Source of the DNA: Sphingomonas rosea
GTDB lineage: Bacteria > Pseudomonadota > Alphaproteobacteria > Sphingomonadales > Sphingomonadaceae
DNA length: 64,000 bases
Reading direction: 5' to 3'
NCBI RefSeq assembly: GCF_039538065.1
Contig: NZ_BAABBR010000001.1
Span: 496,001 to 560,000 of the forward strand
The position numbers and the translations under genes were made by a program. Position 1 is the first letter of the stretch; each line of letters opens with the position of its first letter. Positions 15,324-24,816 of this stretch are shown one piece after another. The notes under the pieces were generated by a model. The model did not search any database. It was not told where the DNA came from and worked only from the letters and a program-made list of their open reading frames with translations.

Positions 15324-15787
15324 AAGCGGAACATAACACGAACGGGCAACTAAGTCATCGTGATGGAAAACGAGGATTTCGCGGGTTGGCAAGCCCACTC
15401 GGTCGGAGCCTCGCAAAATGGCCTGTTTCGGCGTTCAACCGCCCTGCTCAGTGCGAATAATGCTCCTGTTTCATCGAATTAGATGCTTGTTTTGGCGAAT
15501 AGCAGGGAATGGCTTTTCTCCGGCACGCATGGTTGGCCGAAAAATGCCTTTTTCCTTCCTTACATCGTCGCCGATGATCTGTCTTGAGAGCCTGCTTTAA
15601 GCGCAGTTTCGAACTTTTTCCCTGTAATTGCCTGTTTAACAGGGAGACCGGTTCGCAGCACAGTGGCTGGGTCACCATCCTGGCTTTGCGGCATCGGCGC
15701 TGCTTTCCAACCACCCCTGGTCAATCGGTCTCATGGCGTCACGGCCATGGGCGCGCTAATGGCGTCCCGGTGACGAGGGCTGTCCGC
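15324..15787. other. Gene-free spacer at the right side of the methyltransferase cassette
   Basis: No coding sequence is convincing. The stretch contains CCCTGT (15620-15625) and the perfect hairpin CCTGTTTAACAGG (15631-15643). The right boundary of the cassette may lie here, but no copy of the left-junction sequence (around 12920-12945) was found by eye. The missing 3' part of the FkbM gene is not here. Confidence 0.35.
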
Positions 15788-16216
15788 ATGATCGACCTTC
15801 GGGGTCTGTGGCTCGCGCTGCTCGGCCTCGGCCTGCTGATGCGCGCGCTGGTGCCCGCGGGCTGGATGCCGGCGATCGATGCGGACGGCATTCGCCTCGT
15901 CCTCTGTTCGGGCTGGCAGGAAGCGCCGGCAGCGCCCTCTCACGATGCCGGCCGGCACGGACCGGGCGAAGGGCACAAGATGGCGGCGAGCCATGGCGGT
16001 GGCCACCCGTCGGGCGACGAGCGCGAGAAGGCCGATCATTCGGCGCCTTGCACCTTCGCCGCCTCGGCGCTGACCGCCCCGCTTCCCACTCAAGGCCCGA
16101 TGCTGGCTGTGGCGCCGGTCGTCGCCGTGATCGCGGCAAGCGTCGATCTCGCCCGCATCGGCCAAGGCCTCGCCGCGCCGCCGCCCCCCAGCACCGGACC
16201 ACCCGCGCACCCCTGA
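15788..16216 (+). CDS. DUF2946-like protein of a metal-uptake operon
   Basis: The product has 142 residues from ATG 15788. A hydrophobic N-terminal segment (LWLALLGLGLLMRALVPAGW) is followed by a His-rich middle (SHDAGRHGPGEGHKMAASHG and GGGHP) and single cysteines in VLCSG and APCTF, the layout of DUF2946 proteins found in front of copper- or haem-related TonB receptor genes. The His-rich part could bind metal. It is followed after 52 bases by the TonB receptor and then a PepSY gene, so the three are probably co-transcribed. Confidence 0.7.
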   Translation: MIDLRGLWLALLGLGLLMRALVPAGWMPAIDADGIRLVLCSGWQEAPAAPSHDAGRHGPGEGHKMAASHGGGHPSGDEREKADHSAPCTFAASALTAPLPTQGPMLAVAPVVAVIAASVDLARIGQGLAAPPPPSTGPPAHP

Positions 16217-16268
16217 CCTGTCCGCCGGCGGCTCGCCTGCCGGCTTTCCCCATCAGTCAGGAAAAACC

Positions 16269-18236
16269 ATGCTCATCACCTTATTGGCTGGCGCCGCGGC
16301 GCTGGTCCCGGGCGCGTCCGTCGACGAGACGGCGCCCCCCTCGATCGTCGTCACCGGCACGCGGCTTCCCGAAGGCGCGTCGGAACTGACGGGCCGTCCA
16401 GGCGGCACCGACCTCGTCACCGCCGAGGAATATAGGAACAAGGCGGCGGTCTCGCTGCGCGACGCGCTGGCCTTCTCGTCCGGCGTCTATGCGCAGCCCC
16501 GGTTCGGCCAGGAGGTACGGCTGTCGATCCGCGGCTCGGGCATCAGCCGAGGCTATCACATGCGCGGGCTGACGCTGCTGCAGGACGGCATTCCGATCAA
16601 CCTCGCCGACGACAATGGCGATTTCCAGGAGCTCGATCCGACGATCCTCGACCGGCTCGAAGTCTATCGCGGCGCCAGCGCCTTCCGCTTCGGCGGAACG
16701 ACGCTCGGCGGCGCCATCAACGGCGTGACCCCGACCGGCCGGACCTCGCCCGGGGTCCGGGTCCGGGCCGACGGCGGGTCGTTCGACACGGTCCGTGGGC
16801 TCGTTTCGGTCGGCGTTGCCGGGAAGGAGGTCGATGGCTGGCTCGCGGTGAACGGCGACCGCAGCGACGGCGACCGCGCGCATGCCCGGCGCGCGGGGCT
16901 ACGATTCAACGGCAATCTAGGCTGGCAGCCCGCGGCGACCGTGCAGACCCGCTTTTATGTCGGCGCGAACCGGCTTCGGCAGGAGCTGCCCGGGGCGCTG
17001 ACCTACGACATCGTCCGGAGCCGTCCGGAAACGGGCAGCCTTGTCGGCGACCAGGCCCGCGACATCGATTCGCTGCGCGTGCAGAACCGGACAACGGTCC
17101 GGCTCGGGAGCGTCGACCTCGAGGGCGGCGTCTTCGCCAACTGGAAGCGCCTCCACCACCCGATCTTCCAGGTCGTCGAACAGGATTCGGTCGATCGCGG
17201 ATTGTTCGGGCGGATCGGCTGGACGCGCGGCGTCCTGCAACTGCTCGGCGGCGTGACCGCGCGGTTCGGGACAGTCGATTCGAAGCGCTTCGTCAATCTC
17301 GACGGCAAAAGCGGCGCCCGGACGTTCGTGGCCGACCAGACGGCGCGGACGATCGACGTTTATGGCGAGGGACGTCTGGGGCTTGGCGCGGGTCTGACTG
17401 CGATCGCCGGCGGGGTCTATACCGATGGCAAGCGCCGGCAGGAGCAGCGGATCCCGATCGCCGTGACCGGGTCGGCGCGCTTCGAACAATTCTCGCCGCG
17501 CCTCGGGCTCCTCTGGGAAACCGGCAAGCGGATGCAGCTGTTCGCGAACCTCAGCCGAAGCCACGAACTTCCCGGCTTCATCGAGCTCGCGCAGGTCGCC
17601 GCTTTCGTGCCCCTGCGGGCGCAACATGCCTGGACGGCGGACGTCGGCGCGCGCGGGTCGATCGGCGACGTGAGGCTCGATGTAAGCCTCTACCGGGCGC
17701 GGGTCCGGGACGAGCTGCTGCAGTTCACGGTCAGCGCCGACATTCCGGCATCGACCTTCAATGCCGGGCGGACCATCCATCAGGGTATCGAGGCCGGACT
17801 CGAGGCACCGCTCGCCTCCTGGGCGAGGCTGCGCGCCACCTATCAGTTCAACGACTTCCGCTTCGACCGCGACCGGCAATATGGCGACAATCGCCTGCCG
17901 GTCATTCCCAAGCACCTGCTTCGGACCGACCTGCGGTTCGGACCCGAGAAGTGGGGCGTGGCGCCGTCGGTCGAGTGGGTGCCGCAGGGTGCCTTCGCCG
18001 ACTATCGCAACAGCTTCCGGACGGGCGGCTATGCGCTCCTCGGGCTGACGGGATCGATGGCGATCGACGGCCGGAGCGAGGTCTTCGCCGACCTCCGCAA
18101 TCTCGCCAACCGCAAGGCGGCGGGCGATGTCGGGGCGGTCATTTCGTGGAACCCGGGAAGCGCGATCTTCTACCCCGTCGAGCGCCGCGCCGTGTTTCTT
18201 GGCCTGCGCACGCGCCTCAGCGGAGGCGCACGATGA
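16269..18236 (+). CDS. TonB-dependent outer-membrane receptor
   Basis: The product has 655 residues with a short signal peptide (MLITLLAGAAALVPGASV). The plug domain (about residues 25-150) includes SIVVTGTRLPEG (TonB-box region) and LSIRGSGISRGYHMRGLTLL, then DRLEVYRGASAFRFGGTTLG. The remaining 500 residues alternate as beta strands and end in LGLRTRLSG. The length fits a compact receptor (about 650 residues). Its partners, a DUF2946 protein and a PepSY protein, point to uptake of a metal or metal complex (copper, iron or siderophore), but the ligand cannot be determined. The stop codon overlaps the PepSY start (ATGA). Confidence 0.9.
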   Translation: MLITLLAGAAALVPGASVDETAPPSIVVTGTRLPEGASELTGRPGGTDLVTAEEYRNKAAVSLRDALAFSSGVYAQPRFGQEVRLSIRGSGISRGYHMRGLTLLQDGIPINLADDNGDFQELDPTILDRLEVYRGASAFRFGGTTLGGAINGVTPTGRTSPGVRVRADGGSFDTVRGLVSVGVAGKEVDGWLAVNGDRSDGDRAHARRAGLRFNGNLGWQPAATVQTRFYVGANRLRQELPGALTYDIVRSRPETGSLVGDQARDIDSLRVQNRTTVRLGSVDLEGGVFANWKRLHHPIFQVVEQDSVDRGLFGRIGWTRGVLQLLGGVTARFGTVDSKRFVNLDGKSGARTFVADQTARTIDVYGEGRLGLGAGLTAIAGGVYTDGKRRQEQRIPIAVTGSARFEQFSPRLGLLWETGKRMQLFANLSRSHELPGFIELAQVAAFVPLRAQHAWTADVGARGSIGDVRLDVSLYRARVRDELLQFTVSADIPASTFNAGRTIHQGIEAGLEAPLASWARLRATYQFNDFRFDRDRQYGDNRLPVIPKHLLRTDLRFGPEKWGVAPSVEWVPQGAFADYRNSFRTGGYALLGLTGSMAIDGRSEVFADLRNLANRKAAGDVGAVISWNPGSAIFYPVERRAVFLGLRTRLSGGAR

Positions 18237-19558
18237 GCACCGACCTCTATCGCGCATTCTGGCGGTGGCATTTCTATGCGGGGGTGCTCGTCCTCCCCTT
18301 TCTCGCGTGGCTGGCGGTGACCGGCGGCCTTTATCTGTTCAAGCCCGAGATCGAGCGGGCGGTTTACGGCGGGTGGGTCACGCTGCCCGCCCCCGCCACG
18401 CCCATGGCCATTTCGCGGCTCATCGCCGAGACCGAACGGCAGACAGGGGGCAAGGTGACCCAGGTCGAGCTGCCCGGGACGCCGAGGGAAACCTGGCGGA
18501 TGCGGGTTGAGGTCGGGGGAGCGGCGCGCACCGCTTTCGTCGATCCGGGCAGCGGCGCCGTGTTGGGAACGGTCGCGGCGGGAGGGATCATGAAGAATGT
18601 CCGCGACCTCCACAGCCTCGTCATCACCGGCCCGGTCGGCAACGCGCTGATCGAGATCGCCGCGGGCTGGGCGATCGTGCTCGTGGTGACGGGCCTCGTG
18701 CTCTGGTGGCCGCGGGGCGCGAACCGGGCGATCGCGCTCAGGGGACCGACCCGCAGCCGCCGCTTCTGGCGCGACCTCCACGCCACCACCGGATTCCTGG
18801 CGGGCGGGATCGTGCTGTTCCTCGCGGTCACGGGCATGCCGTGGTCGGTCGTCTGGGGCGCGCAGGTCCAGCGGCTCGTCACCGCGCATGGCCTCGGTCG
18901 GCCCAAGGCGCCGGGCCCGCAGCCGTGGGAGCTCGAGAACGGTGCCGGCCATGGCGGGCATGGCAGCGCGGCGGCGCAGAAGGACGCGCTGCCTTGGGCG
19001 CTGCAGGCGGGACCGAGGCCGATGGCGAGCGGGACGGCGGACATCGGCGTCGACCGCGCGCTGCGGCTGGCGACCGGCCGCGGCCTCACCGCGCCTCTCA
19101 CCATCACCCTCCCGGCGGCGTCCGGCCAGCCCTATGGCTTCAGCAAGGTGGCCGCGCGGGCGGAGGACGGCCGCGCCATCTATGTCGAACCGAGCAGCGG
19201 CAGGGTGCTCCAGGACGCGGGCTACGCCGGGTTCGGGAGGGGCGCGCAGCTCATCGAATGGGGCATCGCCACGCATCAGGGCCAGGAATATGGCCCGGCC
19301 AATCGCTGGATCATGCTGGCCGGGTGCCTCGCCCTGCTGATCCTGTGCGTTTCGGCGCCCATCCTGTGGTGGAAGCGCCGGACCGGGGATAAGCTGACGC
19401 TCCCGCCGGCGCCCAGGGCCGGGGCCCGGACCGGGGCCGCCGCGGCCACGGCTGCCGTGCTCGGCGTCATCTATCCGCTGACGGGCGCGACGATGGCGCT
19501 GGTGTGGCTGTTCGACCGACTGGTTCGACGGCAGGAAGGCGCATCAGGAGCCGGATGA
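18233..19558 (+). CDS. PepSY domain membrane protein
   Basis: The product has 441 residues from ATG 18233, overlapping the receptor stop by four bases. The first membrane segment (FYAGVLVLPFLAWLAVTGGL) with upstream WRWHFY is the hallmark of PepSY_TM proteins; further segments lie near residues 140-162 (IAAGWAIVLVVTGLVLWWP), 188-208, 363-385 and 400-425. HDLHS-like (VRDLHSLVITG) and FWRDLHATTGF histidines sit near membrane ends and may bind haem or metal, as proposed for ferric-reductase-like PepSY proteins. It probably reduces or releases the metal brought in by the adjacent receptor. The role is inferred from neighbours. Confidence 0.85.
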   Translation: MSTDLYRAFWRWHFYAGVLVLPFLAWLAVTGGLYLFKPEIERAVYGGWVTLPAPATPMAISRLIAETERQTGGKVTQVELPGTPRETWRMRVEVGGAARTAFVDPGSGAVLGTVAAGGIMKNVRDLHSLVITGPVGNALIEIAAGWAIVLVVTGLVLWWPRGANRAIALRGPTRSRRFWRDLHATTGFLAGGIVLFLAVTGMPWSVVWGAQVQRLVTAHGLGRPKAPGPQPWELENGAGHGGHGSAAAQKDALPWALQAGPRPMASGTADIGVDRALRLATGRGLTAPLTITLPAASGQPYGFSKVAARAEDGRAIYVEPSSGRVLQDAGYAGFGRGAQLIEWGIATHQGQEYGPANRWIMLAGCLALLILCVSAPILWWKRRTGDKLTLPPAPRAGARTGAAAATAAVLGVIYPLTGATMALVWLFDRLVRRQEGASGAG

Positions 19559-19766
19559 CGGAGCTGCGCCAATCTCGACCGTGACGAGATCGTTTCGGCT
19601 CCGACCAAGTGGTTGCAACGGTTGGACTAATTCCATGAACGCTTCGGCGACAACATGGTATCGACTTCTATCCTCGGCCAAGGTGGACATCTAGTCCGGA
19701 CGCTCGTCAGGCAAGCGGGCTGGCGGAGCTTTTCAGACATATCGACTATCTGCGGCGGGGAATCCA

Positions 19767-21443
19767 ATGATCGGTATCAACCTATCCGGGGCCGAATTCG
19801 GCCGCGGGAGCACTTATGGTGTCGACTACCACTATCCTGACCTAAACGAGATCAAGTTCTATGCCGACAAGGGTGTCGGCCTCATCCGCCTTCCCTTCAG
19901 CTGGGAGCGGATGCAGCCGACGCTGGGCGGGGGGCTCAGCCAGACCGAGCTGGCGCATATGAAGCAGTTTCTCGCCGACGCGCAGACCGCGGGCGTCAAG
20001 GTCATCATCGATCTGCACAATTACGGCCGGTACAACGGCAATCCGATCGGCAGCTGGGCGGTGCAGCCGTGGCAGTTCGCCGATTTCTGGCAAAAGCTCG
20101 CGAGCGAACTCAAGGGCATTCCGGCGATCGTCGGCTACGGCATCATGAACGAGCCGCACGACATGCCGAACAACTGGGTGTGGAAGCAGGCCGCGCAGAG
20201 CGCGGTCGATGCGATCCGCAAGGTCGATTCGAGCGAGGCCATCTACGTCAATGGCGACGGCTGGTCGGGCGCGCACAGCTGGAAGGCCATCAACGGGGAC
20301 TTCATCCTCAACGACCCCGCCAACAACGTCATTTACGAGGCCCACCAGTATTTCGACCGCGATTCCTCGGGCACCTATCGCGGCAATTACGACCAGGAGG
20401 GCGCCTATGCCGACGCCGGCGTCGACCGGCTTCGCCCCTTCGTCGATTGGCTGAAGGAGCATAATCTCAAGGGCTACATCGGCGAGTTCGGCGCACCCAG
20501 CAACGACTGGCGCTGGATCGAGCTCGAGAAGCGCGCGGTCGACTACATGAAGGCCAACGGCCTGACCGCGACGGCGTGGGGCGGCGGCAGCTGGTGGCCG
20601 TCGGACTATTCGATGTTCATGGGCAGCCCCGACAAGGGACAGACCAACTATTTCGAGATGCTCAAGGGCTATTTCGACAAATATACCGATGCGACGGCTT
20701 ATGTCGCGCCGACGACCTCGGTCACTCTAGCGCCCGCGCCTGCCCCCGCACCCGCACCGGCGCCTGCGCCTGTCGTGAGCGGACCCACGGGGCTCGACCA
20801 GAATGCCTATAACGTTATCAACGGGACGCCCGGCAATGACTGGAACGGCGGCACCGGCGGGAACGACTGGTTCAACGGCAATGGCGGTGCCGACACGCTC
20901 AACGGGGGCAGCGGTATCGACATCGTCAGCTATCACTGGTCGGGCGCGGCGGTCGACGTCGACCTCGAGCGCGCCTCCCAGCTTTACGGCGACGCGCATG
21001 GCGACCGCCTGTCGGGGATCGAGCAGGTCGCCGGCAGCCGCAACGACGATCGACTCCACGGCGACTGGAACAGCAACACCCTGATCGGGAACGACGGCAA
21101 CGACTGGCTCGACGGCGGCGGCGGCGCCGACGTGCTGATCGGCGGCAATGGTGCGGACACGTTCAGCTTCGCCTCGGCCGACCAGGCCAATGGCGACCGC
21201 ATTGCCGACTGGAACTGGGACGACCGGATCGACCTCAGCCGGATCGACGCCAACACCAATTCGGGCGGCGACCAAGCCTTCCGCAACATCGGCTCGAACG
21301 GCTTCACCCACAATGCGGGCGAGCTTCGGGTCTATGAGGAGAATGGCCACACGCTCGTCGCCGGCGACGTGAACGGCGATGGCTGGGCCGACTTCACCAT
21401 CCAGGTCGATCGCATCGGCGGGATCGGCGGGTTTATTTTCTGA
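19767..21443 (+). CDS. GH5 cellulase-like enzyme with RTX tail (copy A)
   Basis: The product has 558 residues and no signal peptide, consistent with type I secretion through its RTX end. The GH5 domain spans about residues 1-315: VDLHNYGRY-like IIDLHNYGRYNGNPI, MNEPHDMP (acid/base Glu) and YIGEFGAPSND (nucleophile Glu). An Ala/Pro linker (about 321-338) leads to RTX blocks (GGTGGNDWFNGNGGADTLNG, GNDGNDWLDGGGGADVLIGG) and a serralysin-type ending with a calcium loop GDVNGDGWADFTI. It probably hydrolyses beta-1,4-glucan-like links outside the cell. It is the first of three such fusions around the polysaccharide genes, which suggests it trims the exported polymer rather than plant cellulose. Confidence 0.88.
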   Translation: MIGINLSGAEFGRGSTYGVDYHYPDLNEIKFYADKGVGLIRLPFSWERMQPTLGGGLSQTELAHMKQFLADAQTAGVKVIIDLHNYGRYNGNPIGSWAVQPWQFADFWQKLASELKGIPAIVGYGIMNEPHDMPNNWVWKQAAQSAVDAIRKVDSSEAIYVNGDGWSGAHSWKAINGDFILNDPANNVIYEAHQYFDRDSSGTYRGNYDQEGAYADAGVDRLRPFVDWLKEHNLKGYIGEFGAPSNDWRWIELEKRAVDYMKANGLTATAWGGGSWWPSDYSMFMGSPDKGQTNYFEMLKGYFDKYTDATAYVAPTTSVTLAPAPAPAPAPAPAPVVSGPTGLDQNAYNVINGTPGNDWNGGTGGNDWFNGNGGADTLNGGSGIDIVSYHWSGAAVDVDLERASQLYGDAHGDRLSGIEQVAGSRNDDRLHGDWNSNTLIGNDGNDWLDGGGGADVLIGGNGADTFSFASADQANGDRIADWNWDDRIDLSRIDANTNSGGDQAFRNIGSNGFTHNAGELRVYEENGHTLVAGDVNGDGWADFTIQVDRIGGIGGFIF

Positions 21444-21449
21444 TGGCGA

Positions 21450-21488
21450 TTCCCGGCCCGTTTTCCGATGGGCCGGGAAAATCCTTTG
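21450..21488 (+). terminator. Rho-independent-type terminator after GH5 copy A
   Basis: TTCCCGGCCC pairs perfectly with GGGCCGGGAA over a 10-base loop, followed by AATCCTTT. It lies seven bases after the stop codon. Confidence 0.7.
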
Positions 21489-21727
21489 CGATCAATTCCA
21501 TGTCTCTTCGCCGCCACAGTTTTCCGTCCTCAAGCGATACACAGGCGAAATAACGCAACTACAGCAGTGATTGTCCGTTTAGCGTTTCGTTAACCATCGG
21601 GTGTGCGCGAAGCGACGTCGAGGGCAATCGGACCGCACGCCTCGCTGCTGCTGCCATGCCCCTCCTCACGTGACGACGTCGGCCCGATCCTCGCATCGCT
21701 TCCGCGGTGCCTGTCTGTGGAGGCGTA

Positions 21728-24541
21728 ATGACGATAGGGCTCAATATCTCCGGCGGCGAATTCAACGGAACCGGAGGCACAGCCGACTCCACCTACCATT
21801 ACCCAAGCCTCAGCGACCTGCAGTTCTACAATGCCAAGGGCGTGGACCTCATCCGCGTGCCGGTCGTGTGGGAGCGCCTGCAGGACAGCCTCGGCGGGCC
21901 GCTCGACCTCAGCGGCGACATCGCCTTGTTGAAGCAGATGATGGTCAACGCCGCCTCGCTCGGCATGGACGTGATCATCGATCTCCACAGCTACGGCCGG
22001 TATAACGGCATTCCCATCGGCGCCCCCGGCGGCCCGACGGTCGAGCAGTTCGCCGCCTTCTGGAAGGCGATGGCGACCGAGTTCAAGGACTATCCGGCGC
22101 TCGCCGGCTACGACCTGATGAACGAGCCGCACGACATGCCGACCCCGACCACCTGGAAGACGGCGGCACAGGCGGCGACCGACGCGATCCGCTCGGTCGA
22201 CACCAGCAACATCATCTACATGGAAGGCGACGGCTGGTCGTCGGCCCACACCTGGCTCGACAACAACGCCAACATGATCATCAACGACCCCACGGGGAAG
22301 ATGATCTACGTCGCCCACAGCTATTACGACAATTACAATCAGGGCTTCTACAACGGCAGCTATGATCAGGAGCATGCCTATCCGACGATCGGTGTCGACC
22401 GGCTGAAGCCCTTCGTCGACTGGCTCAACGCCAACGGCCTCAAGGGGCAGGTCGGCGAGTTCGGCGTGCCGAGCGACGATCCCCGCTGGCTCGAAGTGCA
22501 GAAGATCACGCTCGATTACATGAACGCCCAGGGCCTCGAGGGCATCGCCTGGGGCGGCGGGACATGGTTCGCGACCAACTACAAGCTGTTCACCGCCGCG
22601 CCCGGCACGGCGGATTCGGCGTACATGAACCTGCTCGAAAATTACTTCACCAAGTATCAGGATCCGTTCGGCGGGACGACGCCTCCTCCGCCTCCGCCTC
22701 CGCCTCCCTCCACGGGCGTCGCGCCGGTGATCGCGCTGGAATCGCAGGGCGCTTATGAAAATGGCGGATTCATCACGTTCACCCTCACTCGTTCGGGCGA
22801 TCTGTCGGCAGCCTCCTCGGTCAATTTCGCGACCGCCGACGGCTCGGCGCAGGCGGGCCAGGATTATGTCGCCTCGACAGGGACGGTGACCTTTGCCGCC
22901 GGCCAGGCGAGCGCCACGGTGAAGATCGCGATCATCGACGACACGCTGGTCGAATATAACGAGAGCATGCGGCTGCTCCTGTCGGGGGCGAGCAACGCCA
23001 CGCTGAAGGACGTGATGGCCTACGGGACCATCATCAGCGACGACACGGTCAACACGCCGCCTTCGCCGGCCGCGCCGCAGGTGGCGATCGCCGACGTCAC
23101 CGCCAACGAGGCGACCGGGGCGATCACCTTCACCCTGACCCGCTCGGGCGACCTGTCTGGCGCCTCCTCGGTGAATTTCGCCACCGCCGACGGCAGCGCG
23201 ATCGCGGGCTCGGACTATGTCGCCAAGAGCGGCACGGTGTCCTTCGCCGCCGGCGCGGCCACCGCGACCGTGACGGTGACCCTCGTCAACGACACGCTGG
23301 TCGAGGGCAACGAGACGTTGCTCCTCAACCTCACTGGCGGGAGCAACGCCACGATCGCCGACAACCAGGCGGTCGGCACCATCGTCAGCGACGATCTCGC
23401 CCCCGCGCCGGTGAAGCCGAGCGTCGCGGTCAACGATGTCACCGCCAACGAGGCGAACGGCACCCTTACCTTCACGTTGACCCGGACCGGCGACCTTTCG
23501 GCGGCGTCCTCGGTCAATTTCGCGACTGCGGACGGAACGGCGTTGGCCGGCTCGGACTATGTCGCCAGGAGCGGCACGGCTTCGTTCGCCGCCGGCGCGG
23601 CAACCGCGACGGTGACGATCAACCTCGTCAACGACACCCTGGTCGAGGGCAACGAGACCTTGCTCCTAAACCTCGCCGGCGGGAGCAACATCACGATCGC
23701 CGACGCGCAGGGGGTCGGGACGATCGTCAGCGACGACGTCGCCCCGCCGCCGCCGACCGGAATCGCGCCGAGCATTTCGGTCGATGGTTCGGGTGTGGGC
23801 GAGAGCGAAGGCCTGCTGACCTTCACGCTCACGCGATCGGGCGACCTGTCGGCGGCTTCGACGGTCAACTACGCCACCGCCGACGGATCGGCGCAGGCCG
23901 GCCTCGATTATGTTGCCGCCGCCGGGACGATCACCTTCGCGGCCGGCCAGGCGACCGCGATCGTCAAGGTCGCGGTGATCGACGACGCACTCGTCGAGTA
24001 TAACGAGAGCTTCCGCCTGGTCCTGTCGGGCGGCTCGAATGCCACCATCGCCAATGGCCAGGCCTATGCCACCATCGTCAACGACGACACGGCGACGAGC
24101 GCCTCGACCCTCGTCCTCAAGGGGACCGATCTCGCCGAGACGATCACCGGCAGCGGTGCCAAGGAGACCATCTTCGGCCTTGGCGGCAACGACGTGATCA
24201 ACGGTGGCGGCGGCGGCGACCAGCTCGTCGGTGGCCTCGGCAACGACACGTTCGTGTTCGACACGTCGGCGACCGCCAACGGGCAGAAGGTGCTCGATTT
24301 CACTGTCGGGGCCGACAAGCTCGACTTCACGAAGTTCGATGCGAGCACGCTGGCGACCGGCGTCCAGAAGTTCACCTGGATCGACGAGGCCGCGTTCGGC
24401 AGCCAGGCCGGGCAACTCCGCCAGTATGACGCCGGCGGGCATCATTACGTCGCGGGCGACACGAACGGCGACGGGGTGGCCGACTTCACCATCGAGGTCA
24501 TGGGCGTCACCCACCTCAGCGCGAGCGACCTGTTCCTGTAA
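21728..24541 (+). CDS. GH5 cellulase-like enzyme with four Calx-beta modules and RTX tail (copy B)
   Basis: The product has 937 residues from ATG 21728, preceded by GGAGG; the start matches copies A and C. The GH5 domain (1-315) has IIDLHSYGRYNG, LMNEPHDMP and QVGEFGVPSDD. A run of about nine prolines (318-327) precedes four Calx-beta repeats (about 331-440, 450-558, 564-672, 681-787), each with TLTRSGDLSxASxVNxATADG, YVA..GT and NESxRLxLSG/NETLLLNL. The last 145 residues hold RTX blocks (GLGGNDVINGGGGGDQLVGG) and GDTNGDGVADFTI. Calx-beta modules bind calcium and often hold surface adhesins together, so this enzyme may stay on the polysaccharide or cell surface. Substrate prediction is as for copy A. 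Confidence 0.88.
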   Translation: MTIGLNISGGEFNGTGGTADSTYHYPSLSDLQFYNAKGVDLIRVPVVWERLQDSLGGPLDLSGDIALLKQMMVNAASLGMDVIIDLHSYGRYNGIPIGAPGGPTVEQFAAFWKAMATEFKDYPALAGYDLMNEPHDMPTPTTWKTAAQAATDAIRSVDTSNIIYMEGDGWSSAHTWLDNNANMIINDPTGKMIYVAHSYYDNYNQGFYNGSYDQEHAYPTIGVDRLKPFVDWLNANGLKGQVGEFGVPSDDPRWLEVQKITLDYMNAQGLEGIAWGGGTWFATNYKLFTAAPGTADSAYMNLLENYFTKYQDPFGGTTPPPPPPPPPSTGVAPVIALESQGAYENGGFITFTLTRSGDLSAASSVNFATADGSAQAGQDYVASTGTVTFAAGQASATVKIAIIDDTLVEYNESMRLLLSGASNATLKDVMAYGTIISDDTVNTPPSPAAPQVAIADVTANEATGAITFTLTRSGDLSGASSVNFATADGSAIAGSDYVAKSGTVSFAAGAATATVTVTLVNDTLVEGNETLLLNLTGGSNATIADNQAVGTIVSDDLAPAPVKPSVAVNDVTANEANGTLTFTLTRTGDLSAASSVNFATADGTALAGSDYVARSGTASFAAGAATATVTINLVNDTLVEGNETLLLNLAGGSNITIADAQGVGTIVSDDVAPPPPTGIAPSISVDGSGVGESEGLLTFTLTRSGDLSAASTVNYATADGSAQAGLDYVAAAGTITFAAGQATAIVKVAVIDDALVEYNESFRLVLSGGSNATIANGQAYATIVNDDTATSASTLVLKGTDLAETITGSGAKETIFGLGGNDVINGGGGGDQLVGGLGNDTFVFDTSATANGQKVLDFTVGADKLDFTKFDASTLATGVQKFTWIDEAAFGSQAGQLRQYDAGGHHYVAGDTNGDGVADFTIEVMGVTHLSASDLFL

Positions 24542-24561
24542 TCCGAGAAGCAGCAACGCGG

Positions 24562-24599
24562 GCGTGGCGACCGGATCCGATCTGGTTCCGGGGCCACGC
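24562..24599 (+). terminator. Nested hairpin after GH5 copy B
   Basis: GCGTGGC pairs with GCCACGC, and inside it CCGGA pairs with TCCGG. There is no clear T-run. It lies 20 bases after the stop codon and probably ends or slows transcription. The remaining spacer to 24816 shows no other gene. Confidence 0.45.
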
Positions 24600-24816
24600 C
24601 GCTTGCTCGACCATTGACAGCCGGGTCGCTAGAACGACCTTGTCCGAGTGCCGCCTTGGGCCACATCGGAACCGAACCGGCATTCGGCGGCTTGTAGGGC
24701 CTGAGTGATCACATCATGCTTCTGACCATGGCTGAGGAACAGGCGTCTGGCACTGCCCGCGAGTCGGTGAGTGCATCGTCGCGTCCCTGCCACATCGCCA
24801 GCCCGAGGCTTCGTCG

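Noticed and set aside
15620..15646. The CCCTGT...CCTGTTTAACAGGG hairpin as a proven attachment site
   Set aside because: No matching copy was found at the left junction near 12923, so it is only mentioned as part of the spacer.
19767..24541. GH5 copies A and B as plant-cell-wall degrading enzymes
   Set aside because: They have no cellulose-binding modules and lie next to polysaccharide assembly genes together with two more relatives, so self-polymer processing is the better explanation, though not proven.
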